NCBI GenBank assembly: GCA_041748615.1
Contig: JBGTCY010000205.1
Coordinates: 1 to 26,715 of the forward strand
Reading direction: 5' to 3'
Length of the DNA stretch: 26,715 nt
From: JBGTCY01 sp041748615
Lineage (GTDB): Bacteria > Bacteroidota > Bacteroidia > Chitinophagales > CAIOSU01
A model generated the notes under the pieces. That model did not search any database. It was not told the DNA's origin and saw only the letters and a program-made list of their open reading frames with translations. Below are positions 16,353 to 24,508 of the stretch, piece by piece; the first letter of the stretch is position 1; the number at the start of each line of letters is the position of its first letter. Made by a program: the position numbers and the translations under genes.

Positions 16353-18296
16353 TCACCGCATCACCACCGTCCCCAATTGAAGCGCAAGATTTTTTTTAAG
16401 TTTTAGGTAGCGATTCAACCGCCTGATCAACTTTTCGCTTTCCGATTCATTGGAGGTGGCTTTCAATTGAAGTTTGCATTCATGAATCCGTTTTTGAAGG
16501 TGCATGAGTTTAAACCTGGTCAATGAACTGATGATGTCGGGTTGAAGCATGAACTTTTCTTCGGTAATCATGATGCCATGTCTTTTCTCCCAGTTTTCAC
16601 TGATTTGATAAGGCGATGTCAATAATTCCACAGCGAAATTTCGGATTTCTTCATCCTGATGATGAATAAAATATTTTTCATCCGGAATATTTTCCCGTTG
16701 CAGGGCCTCTCTGAATTCATTTAAAATTTTTTTAAAAACAGCGTTTTCAAACACAATATTCTCCGCCTCCATCTCGAGGACGATGGTTTCAGCCACTGTT
16801 TTTTTAATCATTTGCTCTTCAGCTTTAAACTCAAGATTCAAACTGCCGAATTTAATCAGCAAGCGGATGACATCACCTTCCTGCAATTCCATTTTTCCCA
16901 ATACTTCGGGAGTGTGTTGTGACGCAGCGATTGTTTCCTGCGGACCCAGCAACTCGCTTTCACGTCTTGGAATTGCGGCATCCTTTGTGAGTTTCGCGCG
17001 TTTCAGCTTATTGATTTCCGAAACCAGCACCTGCTCATCCACCTGCATCATTTCGCTGATAGATTTCAAAAATAATGTACGCTTTATCGGATCGGGAATC
17101 ACGGCAACTGACGCGATAATATCTTTAATCACCTCCGCTTTTTTAAACGGGTCATTGTTGGTTTCCGACAACAATAATTTTGTTTTGAATAAAATAAAAT
17201 CACTGATATTTTTCGCAATGAATTCTTTTAACGCAAGGGCTCCGTTTGTTTTCACAAAAGAGTCAGGGTCGTCATTTTCCGGCAGCGCCACCACGCGCAC
17301 ATTGAGGTCTTCTTCCAGCAGAATGTCAATGCCGCGCAGGGCGGCTTTCAGTCCGGCAGGGTCGCCATCATACAAGATGACAATGTTTTGCGTCATGCGC
17401 CTGATGAGTCGTGCCTGCTCATGCGTGAGCGAAGTGCCGGAAGACGCCACGACATTTTCAATGCCCGACTGGCTGAGTGAAATCACATCTGTGTAGCCTT
17501 CCACAAGAATACATTCATCCGCTTTTCGAATGGCGTTGCGCGCGAAAAAAATACCGTACAGCGATTTGCTCTTGTCGTAAACAGCGGTTTGCGCGGTGTT
17601 GAGATATTTTGGAATGTTTTTATCCGAGCGCAAGGTTCTTCCGCCAAACCCAATCACCTTGCCCGATAAATTGTGAATCGGAAACAAGACTCTCTCTCTG
17701 AAAAAATCCACTTTTTTCCCATGCCGTTCCGCAATTAATCCGGCTTGCATCAGGATATCCGCGTTGTAAGCGGCATCAATCGCAGCTTTGTAAAACACGA
17801 TTTCCGCTGACGGAGAAAATCCGAGTTGAAATTTTTTGATCGTGTCATCTCGGAAACCGCGCTCTGTGAAATAACTCATCCCGACAGATTGACCTTCATC
17901 TGAATTCAACAAAAAATCAGCGTAAAATTTCTGAGCGAATCCATTGGCAACCAATAAACTTTCTTTCAGATTTTCTTCAGCCCTTTCTTCAGGGCTTTCC
18001 GAATTCGTTTCTTCAATTTCGATTTGATACCTTTCTGCCAACAGCCGCAGTGATTCCCAGTAGGTCATCCGGTCATGCTCCATGATAAATTTGGAAACAT
18101 TGCCGGCAGCCCCGCAACCGAAACATTTGTAAATCCCTTTTGATGGTGAAACGCTGAAAGAAGGCGTTTTCTCATTATGAAACGGGCATAACCCAATCAT
18201 GTTGGAGCCGTTTTTTTTCAGACGCACATAATCCCCGATAACCTCCTCGATACGGGCGGTTTCCAGAATGTGATTGACGGAGCGTTGTGAAATCAT
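16353..18296 (-). CDS. dnaG: DNA primase
   Basis: It synthesises RNA primers at the replication fork. The 647 residues are in the usual range. The N-terminal zinc-binding domain has Cys37, His40, Cys58 and Cys61 (CPFH and CFGC). The core includes FGGRTL, and the TOPRIM fold has LVEGYTDV with its catalytic Glu and, further on, LYDGDPAGLKAALRG with the metal-binding Asp residues. The C-terminal third (about 440-647) is less conserved and ought to bind the helicase. The ATG gives the standard N-terminus (MISQRSVNHILETARIEEVI). It is not in the rpsU-dnaG-rpoD arrangement known from Proteobacteria. Confidence 0.96.
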   Translation of the reverse strand: MISQRSVNHILETARIEEVIGDYVRLKKNGSNMIGLCPFHNEKTPSFSVSPSKGIYKCFGCGAAGNVSKFIMEHDRMTYWESLRLLAERYQIEIEETNSESPEERAEENLKESLLVANGFAQKFYADFLLNSDEGQSVGMSYFTERGFRDDTIKKFQLGFSPSAEIVFYKAAIDAAYNADILMQAGLIAERHGKKVDFFRERVLFPIHNLSGKVIGFGGRTLRSDKNIPKYLNTAQTAVYDKSKSLYGIFFARNAIRKADECILVEGYTDVISLSQSGIENVVASSGTSLTHEQARLIRRMTQNIVILYDGDPAGLKAALRGIDILLEEDLNVRVVALPENDDPDSFVKTNGALALKEFIAKNISDFILFKTKLLLSETNNDPFKKAEVIKDIIASVAVIPDPIKRTLFLKSISEMMQVDEQVLVSEINKLKRAKLTKDAAIPRRESELLGPQETIAASQHTPEVLGKMELQEGDVIRLLIKFGSLNLEFKAEEQMIKKTVAETIVLEMEAENIVFENAVFKKILNEFREALQRENIPDEKYFIHHQDEEIRNFAVELLTSPYQISENWEKRHGIMITEEKFMLQPDIISSLTRFKLMHLQKRIHECKLQLKATSNESESEKLIRRLNRYLKLKKNLALQLGTVVMR

Positions 18297-18609
18297 GCGG
18301 GAATGAAAATGGAAAGCAAAGGTAAATTTCCGAATTAATATTGTGAAACGGAGTCTATGGATGGGATTTTGAGAAAATTGTATTTTGTCAACGCCTCACA
18401 TCTGCACTTTCCCGGACAAGCCTCATCCCGCCATTCTCCGAGAAGGTGTCCGAACTGTTTTCTGTTTCCAAAGCAATAGTGATTGTTTTACTTAATTCTG
18501 ATTGCCCTCTTCATCCGTCCCTCGCCCCCTCTCAGAATAAAATGGTAGATACCTGCAATAATTCACACAACCCCCATGTATCTTGGAATCACCTATTTTT
18601 GCCGCCTCT
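18297..18609. other. 313-bp divergent spacer between dnaG and the lipoprotein gene
   Basis: It holds a degenerate GCCTCATCCC-type word with a weak TTCT-CCG-AGAA hairpin (18420-18450) and the near copy CCCTCGCCCCCTCTCAGAA (18520-18538). TATTTTTG at 18594-18601 matches the -7 consensus TAnnTTTG but lies only 8 bp from the lipoprotein ATG. No gene is supported. Confidence 0.5.
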
Positions 18610-19620
18610 ATGAAAAAGCTATTGCCGGCACTTTTAATTTCCTGTTTTTTTGTTTCCTGCTCCAATGATTTGGACATCATCGCTGACTATGAAGAAGTCA
18701 CGATTGTTTACGGACTATTAAATCCGTCTGACAATACTCATTATGTCCAGGTGTTTAAGGGTTTTTTAGAACCCAATACCAGTGCGCTCATTCTCGCGCA
18801 AGACCCGAACGCGCTTTATTATGATGACAGTGTGGAGGTGAAAATTGAAAGAGGCGGTCAAAGTATTTTGCTGGAAAAAATTGATGCCGCGCTGATTGGT
18901 CTGCCGAAAACTGAAGGTATTTTTGTGGACAGCCCCAACTATGTTTACCGGTTTTCTGAAAATCTGAATCAGACACAAACTTATACGCTTACTTTTTTGA
19001 ATCAGCGCACCGGGCACACGGTGAAAGCGCAAACACCCATCGTCAGGGATTTTGACATCCTTTTTCCGCAACCCGGTTTTCAACTGAACATGAACGCTTT
19101 GAATACCATTGACTTTAACTGGCGCTCCGCTCCCGGAGGAAAAATTTACCAGTTGATTTTCAGATTTCATTATTTAGAATGGAATGTCAACTCCCCCTCC
19201 CAGGTGGATACGCTCTCTGTGGATTGGCTGCTTTCAAATAATCTAACCTCCAACACGACCAACGGAGGTGAAAGCATGGTCTTTCGTTTTGACCCGAAAC
19301 AGTTTTACAATTTTCTGCCAACACGCCTCACTGCAAATTCGGAACTCAGGCGCAAAACCGCTGACGACCCCGTGGAAGTTGTTTTTTATGTAGGCGCGGA
19401 GGAGTTATTTAATTACATTAATGTCAGCAACGCGCAAACCGGCATCACCTCCCTGCAGGTGAAACCTGAATATACGAATGTAGAAAACGGCTTAGGTATT
19501 TTTTCCAGCCGCTACCTTAAATCAAGGAGCGGAGTGAAGTTCAATCCGCGCACGTTGGATTCATTGTCCTGCGGCTCGCTTACCAAAAATTTGAATTTCG
19601 TTGACACAATTTGTGAATGA
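18610..19620 (+). CDS. DUF4249-like outer-membrane lipoprotein
   Basis: I start at the ATG at 18610 (336 residues). The frame can be extended to a TTG at 18583, but the ATG gives a normal lipoprotein signal MKKLLPALLISCFFVSC with Cys17 as the lipidated residue. The residues after it, SNDLD, are acidic, like Bacteroidota surface-export signals. The beta-rich body (VTIVYGLLNPSDNTHYVQVFKGF, then YVYRFSENLNQTQTYTLTF) resembles DUF4249, a family often found beside TonB-dependent receptors. No such receptor is adjacent here. The family is called from recall of its typical opening, so the assignment is moderate; lipoprotein status is firmer. Confidence 0.68.
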   Translation: MKKLLPALLISCFFVSCSNDLDIIADYEEVTIVYGLLNPSDNTHYVQVFKGFLEPNTSALILAQDPNALYYDDSVEVKIERGGQSILLEKIDAALIGLPKTEGIFVDSPNYVYRFSENLNQTQTYTLTFLNQRTGHTVKAQTPIVRDFDILFPQPGFQLNMNALNTIDFNWRSAPGGKIYQLIFRFHYLEWNVNSPSQVDTLSVDWLLSNNLTSNTTNGGESMVFRFDPKQFYNFLPTRLTANSELRRKTADDPVEVVFYVGAEELFNYINVSNAQTGITSLQVKPEYTNVENGLGIFSSRYLKSRSGVKFNPRTLDSLSCGSLTKNLNFVDTICE

Positions 19621-19768
19621 CTTCAAATCTGCCTTATTGTCACATTTTACCCGTTTCAATCTGAATTACCTGCCTGAATGTGCCATTTTTACCCCAAAAA
19701 ATGTAAAGGCATAATCATTGACTGACGGTTGAAAGATTTTTAAAAACAGAAAAAATAAATTCAATCAA

Positions 19769-21691
19769 ATGGGCAAAATAATCGGAATTGACCTGGGCAC
19801 CACCAACTCGTGCGTTGCCGTCATGGAAGGCAGTGAGCCGGTCGTTATTCAAAATGACGAAGGCAGAAGAACCACTCCTTCAGTAGTAGGCTTTCTTCAA
19901 AACGGTGAACGCAAAATCGGTGACCCGGCTAAACGCCAGGCTATCACCAACCCGCAAAACACCATCTCCTCCATTAAAAGATTCATGGGACACCGCTACA
20001 GCGAAGTCTCCGAGGAATCCAAAAAAGTTTCTTACAATGTGCAGAAAGGCGATAATGACACCGTTCGCGTGGACATCAACGGTCGCCTCTACACCGCGCA
20101 GGAAATTTCCGCGATGGTGTTGCAAAAAATGAAAAAAACGGCTGAAGATTATCTCGGTCATGAAGTGACGGAAGCGGTCATCACCGTGCCCGCTTATTTT
20201 AATGACTCGCAGCGCCAGGCAACGAAAGAAGCCGGAGAAATCGCGGGACTTAAAGTGAAACGTATCATTAACGAACCTACCGCTGCCGCGCTGGCATACG
20301 GCTTGGACAAGCGTCACAAGGACATGAAAATCGCGGTGTTTGACCTCGGTGGCGGCACCTTCGATATTTCCATTCTCGAATTGGGCGATGGCGTGTTTGA
20401 AGTAAAATCCACCAATGGCGACACCCACCTCGGTGGTGACGATTTCGACCAGGTGTTGATTGACTGGCTCGCGGACGAATTCAAGAAAGATGAAAATATT
20501 GATTTAAGAAAAGACCCGATGGCGTTGCAGCGCCTGAAAGAAGCCGCTGAAAAAGCCAAAATCGAACTTTCTTCATCGAGCGAAACGGAAATCAACCTGC
20601 CCTACATCACTGCAGTGGACGGAGTGCCCAAGCACTTTGTGAAAAAACTGAGCCGCGCAAAGTTTGAACAACTTGCAGACAAACTCGTTGAACGGACACT
20701 TGAACCCTGCCGTGCCGCATTGAAAGACGCGGGCTATCAACCTTCCGACATCAACGAAGTGGTGTTGGTCGGAGGCTCAACGAGGATTCCGAAAATTCAG
20801 GAAGTGGTCGAAAAATTCTTTGGTAAAAAACCTTCCAAAGGTGTGAACCCTGACGAAGTGGTGGCATTGGGCGCAGCGATTCAGGGCGGCATTTTGAGCG
20901 GTGATGTGAAAGACGACATCGTGCTGGTGGACGTCACTCCGCTTTCGCTCGGCATTGAAACGATGGGTGGTGTATTCACGAAAATTATCGAATCCAACGC
21001 GACCATCCCGAAAAAAGAATCGCAGGTGTTTACTACCGCTGCCGACAGTCAGCCTTCGGTTGAGATTCATGTGTTGCAGGGCGAGCGTCCGATGGCAAAA
21101 GACAACCGCACTATCGGCAGATTTCACTTAGATGGTCTTCCGCCAGCGCCAAGAGGCATTCCGCAGATTGAAGTCATCTTCGATATTGACGCAAACGGTA
21201 TTTTGCAAGTGAGCGCGAAAGACAAAGGCACCGGCAAAGAACAAAGCATCCGCATTGAAGCATCCACCGGCTTGAGCAAAGACGAGGTTGAAAAAATGAA
21301 ATCGGAAGCGAAAGCCAATGAAGATTCCGACAAGAAAGAGCGTGAAAAAGTGGAAAAGCTCAACACTGCCGACTCCTTGGTGTTCCAGACTGAAAAACAG
21401 TTGAAAGAATATGGCGAAAAGTTGCCTGCCGATAAAAAAGCGGTGATTGAAGAAGCGATGAAAGAATTGAAAATCGCGCACGCCAACAAAGACCTGAACA
21501 CGATAGATGTCGCTACCAAAAAGCTGAGCGATGCATGGGCGGCTGCTTCACAAGACCTCTACAACCAACAGGCGCAACCGGGACAACCCGGTGATGCAGG
21601 CGCTCCGAATGGCAATCAGGATGCAGGCGGCAAAACCGCTGACGATGTTACGGATGTTGAATTTGAAGAGGTGGATAAGAATAATAAATAG
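19769..21691 (+). CDS. dnaK: Chaperone DnaK (Hsp70)
   Basis: This ATP-driven chaperone binds unfolded segments together with DnaJ and GrpE. It has 640 residues, normal for the family. The N-terminal ATPase domain has GIDLGTTNSCVAVMEG (5-20), KRIINEPTAAALAYGLDK, DLGGGTFDISILE and VLVGGSTRIPKIQ. The linker DIVLVDVTPLSLGIE leads to the substrate-binding domain. The Gln/Gly-rich tail ends in DVTDVEFEEVDKNNK, the usual EEVD-like bacterial end. No CIRCE repeat is seen in the 148 bp upstream, so HrcA control is unlikely from this evidence. grpE and dnaJ are not adjacent. Confidence 0.97.
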   Translation: MGKIIGIDLGTTNSCVAVMEGSEPVVIQNDEGRRTTPSVVGFLQNGERKIGDPAKRQAITNPQNTISSIKRFMGHRYSEVSEESKKVSYNVQKGDNDTVRVDINGRLYTAQEISAMVLQKMKKTAEDYLGHEVTEAVITVPAYFNDSQRQATKEAGEIAGLKVKRIINEPTAAALAYGLDKRHKDMKIAVFDLGGGTFDISILELGDGVFEVKSTNGDTHLGGDDFDQVLIDWLADEFKKDENIDLRKDPMALQRLKEAAEKAKIELSSSSETEINLPYITAVDGVPKHFVKKLSRAKFEQLADKLVERTLEPCRAALKDAGYQPSDINEVVLVGGSTRIPKIQEVVEKFFGKKPSKGVNPDEVVALGAAIQGGILSGDVKDDIVLVDVTPLSLGIETMGGVFTKIIESNATIPKKESQVFTTAADSQPSVEIHVLQGERPMAKDNRTIGRFHLDGLPPAPRGIPQIEVIFDIDANGILQVSAKDKGTGKEQSIRIEASTGLSKDEVEKMKSEAKANEDSDKKEREKVEKLNTADSLVFQTEKQLKEYGEKLPADKKAVIEEAMKELKIAHANKDLNTIDVATKKLSDAWAAASQDLYNQQAQPGQPGDAGAPNGNQDAGGKTADDVTDVEFEEVDKNNK

Positions 21692-21692
21692 T

Positions 21693-21736
21693 CAACAGAC
21701 CACGGTTAACAGACCACAGACCACGGTGCTCGCGCA
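21693..21736. repeat. CCACGGTCCAC-type repeat after dnaK
   Basis: Tandem ACAGACCACGG-like words follow the dnaK stop codon directly and end in CACGGTGCTCGCGCA (21722-21736), which is identical to 4725-4739. The second stem arm present at 4753-4763 is missing here. Confidence 0.55.
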
Positions 21737-21778
21737 AGCATTGATGCGATGGCATGGAGGGAAAGCCTGCTTGTTCGA

Positions 21779-21882
21779 ATGTTGAATTTTTTAAGACACA
21801 GGGTAAGTTAAAAACTTACGAATGGTTAGCACAAGTTATCCATCGCGAAACGCAAGCGCGCAAAACTTGCGCTATGCGAAGG
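21779..21882 (+). repeat. Twin-hairpin repeat, copy A
   Basis: It begins ATGTTGAATTTT and contains GTAAGTT-AAA-AACTTAC (7-bp stem), then AGCACAAGTTATC, then GCGCAA-AAC-TTGCGC (6-bp stem) and CTATGCG. Copy B at 23319-23415 shares the order and most bases. Twin short hairpins recall REP sequences or the subterminal hairpins of IS200/IS605-type elements, but no transposase of that kind is adjacent. Confidence 0.68.
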
Positions 21883-21916
21883 TGTCTCGTCCTAAAAAAA
21901 GTTTACGGTTTTTGAA

Positions 21917-21948
21917 ATAAATCCTGAAATGAGTTTACAGGGATTTAT
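21917..21948 (-). terminator. Weak hairpin overlapping the stop of the LamG gene
   Basis: ATAAATCC-TG and CAGGGATTTAT pair with one bulged base around an 11-nt loop, and the stem includes the TAA stop of the minus-strand gene. Downstream bases are only moderately T-rich, so termination is possible but not certain. Confidence 0.33.
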
Positions 21949-22928
21949 AGTTTGACAAACTTTCGTGTGCTTTGAGTTTGGCCTCCGATATGAAGGAAAT
22001 ATATTCCATGATGAAGCATTGAAACATCTATTGAATTAGACTCATTAACATATCCTGTTTTTATAGTCCTTCCTGTGATATCTGATATTCTCATTGGAGT
22101 TTCTTTTGCATTTGCATTTGCGTAAATATAGATGACATCATTAGCCGGATTAGGATAAAATCCAAAATTTGTTTCCCCTAATTGATTTACAGATGTTGTA
22201 GTTTCTAAATATAAATTTAAAATCTCCTGAGCAGAAAGGGCAATATTCCAAATTCCGATGTCATCCATCGAGCCATTTAAAAAGTAACTGCCGGGTGGCG
22301 TTTGTGTATCATGTCCGAAACGCATGGCAGCAGTGCAATTTGCACTAAAAGATAACCCCCCGACCGGATGACTGCTTGAAAGAATCCCATCAAAATAAAA
22401 ATCAACGGTTGAAGTCTGATGATAAACTAACGCAACATGATGCCAAACACTTTCTGAAAGAGTTGAATCGCTGAATAACCGGGGGTCAGCTCCCTGCGAT
22501 GTTTTTAACTCCAGCCGGTTGTTGAAAGCGCTATTCGCAACCAATAACCACCCGTTATAATTACCACTATTCCTTTTTACAATGAATGCTGTGGCAGGTG
22601 TAGTGTATGTATCTATTTTAACCCAAAAGGAGAAGGTGAAGTCAGTATTGTTGAGCCGCAATGTTGGTGTGTCAGCCACTTCAATGTAATCTGTTGTGCC
22701 ATTAAAACTATAAGCGCTGTTAGGGATGGAATGCCTGTCGGCAGTAAGCGATGCGCCATTCACCACTCCGTTGTTTCCGTTTCCGCTTTCATCATGAGCG
22801 TTACCTGAAAACCCCCACCAACCCAAGAGTCCATCAGCAGGCACATAAGCCGGCAAGGATTGAGAAAATAATGCAGAAGAAAAAATGCAAAAAGAAATGA
22901 TTGCCGCGAATGTCTTTTTTGTTTTCAT
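21945..22928 (-). CDS. Secreted LamG-like (concanavalin A-fold) protein with T9SS sorting domain
   Basis: I use the ATG at 22928 (327 residues); the frame extends ten codons to a TTG, but the ATG gives a clean signal peptide MKTKKTFAAIISFCIFSSALFSQ. The mature part begins LPAYVPADGLLGWWGFSGNAHDESGNGNNG, a common opening of LamG/concanavalin A-like domains in this phylum. The domain continues with DYIEVADTPTLRL, FTFSFWVK, WHHVALVYHQ and DDIGIWNIALSAQEI (to about residue 240). Residues from about 255 form a T9SS type A domain (FYPNPANDVIYIY, GIYFLHIGGQ, RKFVKL). It probably binds glycans or is an adhesin on the surface; the ligand is unknown. Confidence 0.85.
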   Translation of the reverse strand: MKTKKTFAAIISFCIFSSALFSQSLPAYVPADGLLGWWGFSGNAHDESGNGNNGVVNGASLTADRHSIPNSAYSFNGTTDYIEVADTPTLRLNNTDFTFSFWVKIDTYTTPATAFIVKRNSGNYNGWLLVANSAFNNRLELKTSQGADPRLFSDSTLSESVWHHVALVYHQTSTVDFYFDGILSSSHPVGGLSFSANCTAAMRFGHDTQTPPGSYFLNGSMDDIGIWNIALSAQEILNLYLETTTSVNQLGETNFGFYPNPANDVIYIYANANAKETPMRISDITGRTIKTGYVNESNSIDVSMLHHGIYFLHIGGQTQSTRKFVKL

Positions 22929-23036
22929 TTTGTCTGTTTTAGATTTGGATGTTGTCAAGTTAATGAATTATTTCCGGAAAACTTGCCGCTAATCAGGGTC
23001 ACGCGGAGGAATTTCACCTCTGCGTTCCCACAGAAC

Positions 23037-23054
23037 TCCCGATAATTATCGGGA
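23037..23054. repeat. 18-bp perfect palindrome
   Basis: TCCCGATAATTATCGGGA reads the same on both strands over all 18 bases. It stands about 110 bp upstream of the LamG gene start, on the promoter side of that gene, so an operator is possible. A dispersed repeat is equally likely. Confidence 0.55.
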
Positions 23055-23318
23055 TGAAAGTCTCCCTTCACATTGCCTGCCCGCCTTTGGCGGGGCTCTT
23101 CTTGTTTCTAAATCACAAGATACAAATATTCATGGAGGGGGCAATCGCCAGTGCGGAAATAATCCTGTCATCCCTCACGGATTCATTAGCGGGGCGGCAT
23201 CACCTTGTGTATAATGGCAGCCCTTCTGCGCGGCACGTCGAAAGACTTGCTGCATATCATTGCATCTAAGTCTCGCTTGTACTCAAGCAAACGCTCGAAG
23301 ACTTGAATGAACGGGGGT

Positions 23319-23415
23319 ATGTTGAATTTTAAGCGGGTAAGTTAAAAACTTACGAATGGTGAGCACAAGTTATCTAGCGCAAAAGGCAATCGCGCAAACT
23401 TGCGCTATGCGTAGG
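23319..23415 (+). repeat. Twin-hairpin repeat, copy B
   Basis: It shares with copy A the segments ATGTTGAATTTT, GGTAAGTTAAAAACTTACG, AATGGT-AGCACAAGTTATC (one base differs) and GCGCAAACTTGCGCTATGCG. The middle linker differs between the copies. Its right end abuts the T9SS domain relic. Confidence 0.68.
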
Positions 23416-23550
23416 GAAAGTACAAATTTTTTCGCAAAATCAGTGAATATAGACATCTCCGGTTTTGATTTTGGAGTTTATATAATTAAAATACGAGACA
23501 ACAAAAATGGAATTGTAATACAAAGAATAGTAAAGCAACACAGCCCATAA
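23416..23550 (+). pseudogene. Relic of a T9SS C-terminal sorting domain
   Basis: The frame ends VNIDISGFDFGVYIIKIRDN, then KNGIVIQRIVKQ and a stop. This is the standard second half of a T9SS type A domain (DISG..GVYIIKI, then a basic end). Everything upstream that should encode a signal peptide, passenger domain and PNP start is missing; the sequence instead runs into twin-hairpin repeat copy B. I read it as the 3' remnant of a deleted secreted-protein gene, not as an expressed small protein. Confidence 0.62.
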
Positions 23551-23551
23551 C

Positions 23552-23689
23552 ATGCCTTTAAAGAAAAGCGGGTGGATAATCGGTAAGTTGAAGTTTGGAA
23601 ATCCGCTTGTAATTTTTAACGGGCGGAGAAGTGAGTATCCCGCTTGTTTGAAGGATGAAACATTGAAATTTCAAAATGAATCCAATTGA
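23552..23689 (+). CDS. Possible small protein, 45 residues, overlapping the methyltransferase start
   Basis: ATG at 23552 opens MPLKKSGWIIGKLKFGNPLV and reads to TGA at 23687-23689. Its last 14 bases overlap the start of the truncated methyltransferase. It is basic and has no recognised family. It begins 2 bp after the stop of the T9SS relic. The length is within what chance allows, and it may itself be a remnant. Confidence 0.25.
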   Translation: MPLKKSGWIIGKLKFGNPLVIFNGRRSEYPACLKDETLKFQNESN

Positions 23690-23954
23690 CCATAAAGAGA
23701 TTTATAGAGACGGCAAGCATTATGATGCTTTGAACACATTTGATACAGACGTAGTATTTTACTCGAAAATGGCGGATAAATATGGTTCTCCTATTCTTGA
23801 ATTAGCTTGCGGAACGGGAAGAATAACTATTCCGATTGCGGAGAAAGGGCATGAAATCGTTGGTATTGATATTTCGGAAGCAATGATTACTGTTGCAAAA
23901 GACAAATCTTCCAAAGCCAAATATAGATTCAGACCTCCTTACCCCGCTTCATAA
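23676..23954 (+). pseudogene. Truncated class I SAM-dependent methyltransferase
   Basis: The first 80 or so residues are a convincing methyltransferase N-terminus: helical lead-in, then SAM-binding motif I ILELACGTGRITIPIA (40-55) and the acidic GIDIS (63-67) that contacts the ribose. After AKYRF the similarity stops and seven unrelated codons lead to TAA. Intact relatives usually exceed 200 residues, so the rest of the fold is missing. Within about 75 bp the N-terminus of a transposase begins, suggesting that an insertion and later deletion broke the gene. Confidence 0.68.
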
Positions 23955-23999
23955 CAACAAGGTATTTGTCGCAAAATAAGGATGCGGTAATTTGGCGGG

Positions 24000-24190
24000 A
24001 TGCAACTACAATTTCCCCTATTTCCCAAAGGCGCCAAGATGATCTCAGATTGTGTTGGCGTGTATGAACAAGACGGACTGGTGCAATACATCATCAACGG
24101 CTTGCCGGTGTATTCCCATGCCAAAGATGATATGAATGCTTTTCGTTTCCCATATAGGAGTGATTATCGAATTCTGATTACACCTTTTTG
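24000..24190 (+). mobile_element. N-terminal fragment of a Bacteroidota transposase-like protein
   Basis: The frame opens MQLQFPLFPKGAKMISDCVG, followed by VYEQDGLVQYIINGLPVYSHAKDD and MNAFRF. I recall this kind of opening (short hydrophobic start, FPLFP, EQDG.V.Y..NG.P...HAKDD...FRF) from transposase-like proteins of this phylum that continue with a helix-turn-helix. Here it breaks off after FRF at about 24150 and runs into noise that overlaps the end of the antisense DUF5615 gene. No terminal inverted repeats could be fixed. The family call rests on memory and is moderate. Confidence 0.45.
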
Positions 24191-24508
24191 AATCACCGTA
24201 AAAGCGTTCTCCAATTCACTGCTGTATTTTTCAATGTGCTTACACACTACTTCTCCGCGCTTTATGGTATCGTAACCTTCCAGCCGGATAAGTATTACGC
24301 CTGCATGAGCTTTATTCATACGATAAACAAGCTCACCAAAATCTTTATCACGGGTAATAACAATGCGCTTTTCTTCATTCGCCTTTCCGAGAATTATTTC
24401 ATCATCCAGGGAACGCGCTTGCTCGACAACGTAAAATACATCATGTCCCAAGTTCCTTAACCCGTCAACAATGCTTCGGTCAATGCCTTCATCAGCTAAA
24501 AATTTCAT
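24164..24508 (-). CDS. DUF5615 PIN-like protein, probable toxin
   Basis: The 114 residues carry the signs of the DUF5615/PIN-like group: MKFLADEGID with acidic Asp6 and Asp10, SLDDEIILGKANEEKRIVITRDKDFG with Asp35/36, Asp54 and Asp56, and GVILIRLEG. Such acidic clusters bind metal in PIN-type ribonucleases. Its ATG overlaps the stop of the upstream DUF433 gene by the four bases ATGA, so the pair should be translationally coupled. The context supports the toxin of a type II toxin-antitoxin system; activity is inferred. The 3' end borders directly on the transposase fragment. Confidence 0.8.
   Translation of the reverse strand: MKFLADEGIDRSIVDGLRNLGHDVFYVVEQARSLDDEIILGKANEEKRIVITRDKDFGELVYRMNKAHAGVILIRLEGYDTIKRGEVVCKHIEKYSSELENAFTVIQKGVIRIR

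Larger units (their letters stand above)
22929..23415. other. 487-bp spacer of repeat-derived sequence, no gene seen
   Basis: In order it holds an 18-bp perfect palindrome (23037-23054), a GC-rich hairpin GCCCGCC-TTT-GGCGGGGC (23079-23096) followed by TCTTCTTG, a stretch with small hairpins such as GCTTG-TACT-CAAGC (near 23275-23290), and the twin-hairpin repeat copy B. A 71-codon frame at 23054-23269 has no family features and is probably chance. The stretch looks like accumulated repeat fragments. Confidence 0.5.

Noticed and set aside
16783..17496. 237-codon + strand frame opposite dnaG
   Set aside because: Antisense to conserved primase sequence, with Ser/Thr/Ile-rich low-complexity composition typical of a shadow.
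18583..18609. TTG start upstream of the lipoprotein
   Set aside because: It would put nine residues before an otherwise standard lipoprotein signal peptide; the ATG at 18610 is preferred.
19621..19768. CIRCE or sigma-32-type heat-shock control upstream of dnaK
   Set aside because: No TTAGCACTC inverted repeat is present; a single TTGAAA without a matching downstream box is not enough.
19880..20428. 182-codon minus-strand frame opposite dnaK
   Set aside because: His/Phe-rich shadow of highly conserved dnaK codons.
22929..22958. TTG start for the LamG protein
   Set aside because: It adds ten polar residues in front of a normal signal peptide that begins at the ATG at 22928.
23054..23269. 71-codon + strand frame in the repeat-derived spacer
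   Set aside because: It begins at the edge of the 18-bp palindrome, runs through a GC hairpin and has no recognisable protein features.
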